Assembly: GCF_945952095.1 (NCBI RefSeq)
Contig: NZ_CAMFHL010000172.1
Location: 1-15,626 of the forward strand
From: an uncultured Arsenicibacter sp.
GTDB taxonomy: Bacteria > Bacteroidota > Bacteroidia > Cytophagales > Spirosomataceae
Direction: 5' to 3'
DNA length: 15,626 nucleotides
The notes beneath the pieces were generated by a model, which saw nothing but the letters and a program-made list of their open reading frames with translations, had not been told where the DNA came from and did not search any database. Position 1 is the first letter of the stretch, and each line of letters starts with the position of its first letter. This document shows positions 13,437-15,626 of this stretch, piece by piece. Position numbers and translations under genes: made by a program.

Positions 13437-14428
13437 AAGCTGCCTTTTTAACGAATCCGGAGCATATAACGTTTACAGACATTCCGCAACCGGAGCCGAA
13501 AGCAGGTGAGGTTCGCGTCAGGCTGAAGCAAGTCGGAATCTGTGGGTCGGATGTACACTTATTTCTGGGACATCGTGCGCTGCCGCAGCCAACCATTATC
13601 GGCCACGAAGGCTATGGCGTAATCGATAAAACCGGCGAAGGCGTAACAAACCGCCGATTGGGCGAGCGGGTCGTTATTGAGCCGAATATGCCCTGCCACC
13701 GCTGTACCTATTGCCTGCAGGGGCGTGGCAACATCTGCATCAATAAACGCGTGGCCGGATTGACGGAATCCGGTTGCTTTGCCGAATACATCTGTTTGCC
13801 CGAAGCCTTTTGCTGGCCCGTTCCTGATGACGTTTCTGACGCTGATGCCGTTACTGTTGAACCAATGGCTGTCAGCGTTCATGCCCTGTTCCGGTCATCA
13901 GCTTTACCGGGTGATACCATTGCCGTTATCGGGCTCGGCGCCATCGGCCTGTTACTTACGCATCTGGCCACATCGCTTGGCTACCGTGTACTGGTTACAG
14001 AACTGAACGCCCATAAACGAAAGCTTGCAGTTGCTGAAGGTGCGATTGCCGTACAGGGTGATGCCGACGCCTTGAACCGGATTTGGGAAACATACGAGGT
14101 ATGTACCGTCTTCGAATGTGCCGGTTCTGCCCTTACGGCTTCACTCGCTGCTGCGGCGGCACCACGGGGATCCGAAGTGGTCCTGGTAGGTTTGTCCAGT
14201 CATCCGGCCAGTTTCACACCGCTGAAAATCGCCCGTGAAGGGATTCATATTGTCCCGTCAATAATCTATGATCACCCTGCGGATTTCAAACGGACGCTGA
14301 ATTTAATCCGCCGGAAAACGATCAGCCCCGGAAAAATCATTTCACGGTACATGCCGCTTCATGAGTTACAGACAGCACTTTCGCTCGCCGCTCAGGGTGA
14401 TGATACCAAAATTGTCGTCAATATCTGA
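13433..14428 (+). CDS. Zn-dependent medium-chain dehydrogenase
   Basis: A 331-aa alcohol dehydrogenase of the sorbitol/threonine dehydrogenase-like group, NAD(P)-linked. Catalytic zinc ligands are Cys37 (GICGSD) and His58-Glu59 (GHEG). The structural zinc set is Cys88, Cys91, Cys94 and Cys102 (NMPCHRCTYCLQGRGNIC). The Rossmann motif GLGAIG (167-172) is followed by Glu190 at the end of beta-2, which favours NAD over NADP. The ATG overlaps the transporter stop (ATGA), so it is the last gene of the operon. Here it is a candidate for oxidising the beta-hydroxyl of the hydrated aryl-CoA, a job often done by short-chain enzymes; sugar alcohol or aryl alcohol oxidation are the alternatives. Confidence 0.9.
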   Translation: MKAAFLTNPEHITFTDIPQPEPKAGEVRVRLKQVGICGSDVHLFLGHRALPQPTIIGHEGYGVIDKTGEGVTNRRLGERVVIEPNMPCHRCTYCLQGRGNICINKRVAGLTESGCFAEYICLPEAFCWPVPDDVSDADAVTVEPMAVSVHALFRSSALPGDTIAVIGLGAIGLLLTHLATSLGYRVLVTELNAHKRKLAVAEGAIAVQGDADALNRIWETYEVCTVFECAGSALTASLAAAAAPRGSEVVLVGLSSHPASFTPLKIAREGIHIVPSIIYDHPADFKRTLNLIRRKTISPGKIISRYMPLHELQTALSLAAQGDDTKIVVNI

Positions 14429-14437
14429 TTGTTGAGC

Positions 14438-14469
14438 AAAAAAAAGCCTGCTCCGGAAGAGCAGGCTTT
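14438..14469 (-). terminator. Intrinsic terminator of carA, possibly bidirectional
   Basis: AAAGCCTGCTC (14443-14453) and GAGCAGGCTTT (14459-14469) pair perfectly over 11 bp around a 5-nt CGGAA loop. On the minus strand the stem is followed by eight T residues (14438-14445), a strong Rho-independent signal 5 nt after the carA stop. On the plus strand it lies 14 nt after the dehydrogenase stop but only TTT follows, so it may end the operon too, less well. Confidence 0.9.
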
Positions 14470-14473
14470 CTGA

Positions 14474-15571
14474 TTACATCATTTTAATAAAGTCTTCGAA
14501 CAGGTAGTGCGAATCGTGCGGTCCCGGAGAAGCTTCAGGGTGATACTGAACCGAGAATGCCGGCTTGTCCTTGCGGCGGATTCCTTCGATCGTTTTATCA
14601 TTCAGGTTCAGGTGGGTTACTTCCACATTTGCATGGTCCTGAACTTCATCTCCTTTTACGGCAAAACCGTGGTTCTGCGACGTCACCTCACAACGGCCTG
14701 TAATCAGGTTCTTCACGGGGTGATTCAGACCACGGTGACCGTTATGCATTTTATAGGTTGAAATACCGCTGGCCAGCGACAGAATCTGATGACCCAGACA
14801 AATGCCGAAAAGCGGTTTTTCTGTATTTACTGCTTGTTTTACTGTCTCAACCGCATAGGGCATTGCAGCAGGGTCGCCGGGGCCATTTGAGATAAAGAAA
14901 CCATCCGGATTCCAGGCTGCCAGTTCTTCAAACGGCGTTTTAGCCGGAAATACCTTGCAGTAGGCGCCGCGCTCCGTTAAGTTGGTCAGAATGCTTTTTT
15001 TGATACCCAGATCAAGCACAGCGACTTTAAAGCGCGCATCTTCCTGACCGGTTTCATAAATTTCCTGCGTACATACTTCCGATGAAAGCTCAAGACCTTC
15101 CATATCCGGCACGCGGGTCAATTCGGCCATCAGTGCAGCCGGATCGAGAATTTCAGAGGAGATGATACAGTTCATCACGCCTTTATTGCGGATGTGACGA
15201 ACGATCTCCCGGGTATCCACACCGTGAATACCGACAATGTTTGCACGCTCAAAATAGTCCTGTAAAGAACCATCTGCCAGATGGCGCGAGTGGATCTGCG
15301 AGAAGAAGTTACATACCATCCCCCGGATTTTTACCCCGGCCGACTCTTCTTCCGTTTTCAGCTGAATGCCGTAATTTCCAATGTGTGACGTGGTGTTCAC
15401 AATCACCTGGCCATAATACGAAGGATCCGTGTAGATTTCCTGATACCCGGTCATCCCTGTATTAAAGCAAATTTCGCCACCGGCTGTCCCGATTTTTCCT
15501 AACGCTAAACCTTTGAACACCGAGCCATCCTGCAATACCAGAAGGGCTTCCCGTTGCTGAGGGTTTTTCAT
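14474..15571 (-). CDS. carA: Carbamoyl-phosphate synthase small (glutamine amidotransferase) subunit
   Basis: A 365-aa subunit that hydrolyses glutamine and passes ammonia to CarB for carbamoyl phosphate, the start of arginine and pyrimidine synthesis. The N-terminal CarA-specific domain (about 1-150; GLALGKIGTAGGEICFNTGM, DPSYYGQVIV) is followed by a class I glutamine amidotransferase domain. The triad is Cys258 (FGICLGHQ), His344 and Glu346 (VQYHPEASPGPHDS), and SNGPGDP lies at 228-234. Length is normal and no residue is missing. carB is not in the window. It is flanked by a strong terminator downstream and another just upstream. Confidence 0.97.
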   Translation of the reverse strand: MKNPQQREALLVLQDGSVFKGLALGKIGTAGGEICFNTGMTGYQEIYTDPSYYGQVIVNTTSHIGNYGIQLKTEEESAGVKIRGMVCNFFSQIHSRHLADGSLQDYFERANIVGIHGVDTREIVRHIRNKGVMNCIISSEILDPAALMAELTRVPDMEGLELSSEVCTQEIYETGQEDARFKVAVLDLGIKKSILTNLTERGAYCKVFPAKTPFEELAAWNPDGFFISNGPGDPAAMPYAVETVKQAVNTEKPLFGICLGHQILSLASGISTYKMHNGHRGLNHPVKNLITGRCEVTSQNHGFAVKGDEVQDHANVEVTHLNLNDKTIEGIRRKDKPAFSVQYHPEASPGPHDSHYLFEDFIKMM

Positions 15572-15596
15572 CTATGGTTTACTTGTTTTGAGGGTT

Positions 15597-15626
15597 AAAA
15601 AAAAGGGCTAACCCTAACGGTTAACC
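15597..15626 (-). terminator. Hairpin plus T8 upstream of carA (terminator of the previous gene or attenuator)
   Basis: On the minus strand GGTTAACC (15626-15619), a GTTAG loop and GGTTAGCC (15613-15606) give an 8-bp stem with one G-U pair, followed by C and eight T residues (15604-15597). Stem and T run have the standard intrinsic-terminator form. It ends 25 nt before the carA ATG. The stem touches the window edge, so it may be longer. Confidence 0.7.

Larger units (their letters stand above)
7444..14428 (+). other. Predicted hydroxycinnamate (ferulate-like) catabolic operon
   Basis: Six genes run in one direction with spacings of 36, 26, 26 and 2 nt and a final 4-nt overlap. No terminator-like hairpin was seen between them. 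The order is crotonase, feruloyl-CoA-synthase-like ligase, amidohydrolase, secreted alpha/beta hydrolase, AAHS-like transporter and Zn dehydrogenase. The set supplies uptake, CoA activation, double-bond hydration, alcohol oxidation and a hydrolase. The pathway reading is inference from families and order. Confidence 0.65.

Noticed and set aside
15592..15626. Telomere-like GGGTTA/TAACCC pattern at the window end
   Set aside because: It is explained by a terminator hairpin with a T8 run on the minus strand; there is no tandem array.
1..15626. Mobile element, CRISPR or defence system
   Set aside because: No transposase, integrase, regular repeat array, terminal repeats or nuclease-type proteins were seen; genes are intact and of similar composition.

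Overview
This 15.6 kb chromosomal window comes from a bacterium that is most likely a member of the Bacteroidota, probably a moderately GC-rich Cytophagales of the Spirosoma type. The lineage call is inferred. It rests on three exact TAnnTTTG (Bacteroidota -7 type) promoter boxes 25-33 nt upstream of start codons, the lack of Shine-Dalgarno sequences before most genes, signal peptides that end just before Gln, and the protein family mix (DUF6010, GH28, MocR regulator, exported VOC and rhodanese-thioredoxin proteins). I see no tRNA, rRNA, CRISPR array, insertion sequence or phage gene.

Left part (1-7388) is a set of independent genes. It holds the 3' end of a DUF6010 membrane protein; an aldo/keto reductase; a convergent, AT-rich spacer with an unusual interleaved inverted-repeat structure; and a divergent pair made of an FMN-binding PNPOx-like protein and a MocR/PdxR-type PLP-dependent regulator. 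A small exported VOC (glyoxalase-fold) protein, a secreted GH28 pectinase-like glycosidase, an exported rhodanese-thioredoxin fusion and an AraC-type regulator follow.

Centre-right (7444-14428) is one tightly packed plus-strand operon of six genes: crotonase, feruloyl-CoA-synthase-like ligase, amidohydrolase-2 family enzyme, secreted alpha/beta hydrolase, AAHS-type (aromatic acid:H+ symporter) MFS transporter and Zn-dependent medium-chain dehydrogenase. Gaps are 36, 26, 26 and 2 nt, then a 4-nt ATGA overlap. Together they read as a hydroxycinnamate (ferulate/coumarate-like) uptake and degradation pathway: release of the acid from an ester outside the cytoplasm, import, CoA ligation, hydration, oxidation, and hydrolysis of the beta-keto-CoA to a benzoate. 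The crotonase keeps both catalytic Glu residues of a true hydratase, and an amidohydrolase is present with no aldehyde dehydrogenase. This points to the CoA-dependent beta-oxidative deacetylation route described in Agrobacterium rather than the hydratase-lyase/vanillin route. The AraC-type regulator just upstream is the natural candidate controller. A perfect 9-bp inverted repeat covers the crotonase start codon.

Right end (14438-15626) is carA on the minus strand, with a strong T8 terminator downstream. A second hairpin-plus-T8 terminator lies immediately upstream in its leader; it probably ends the previous (unseen) gene or attenuates carA.
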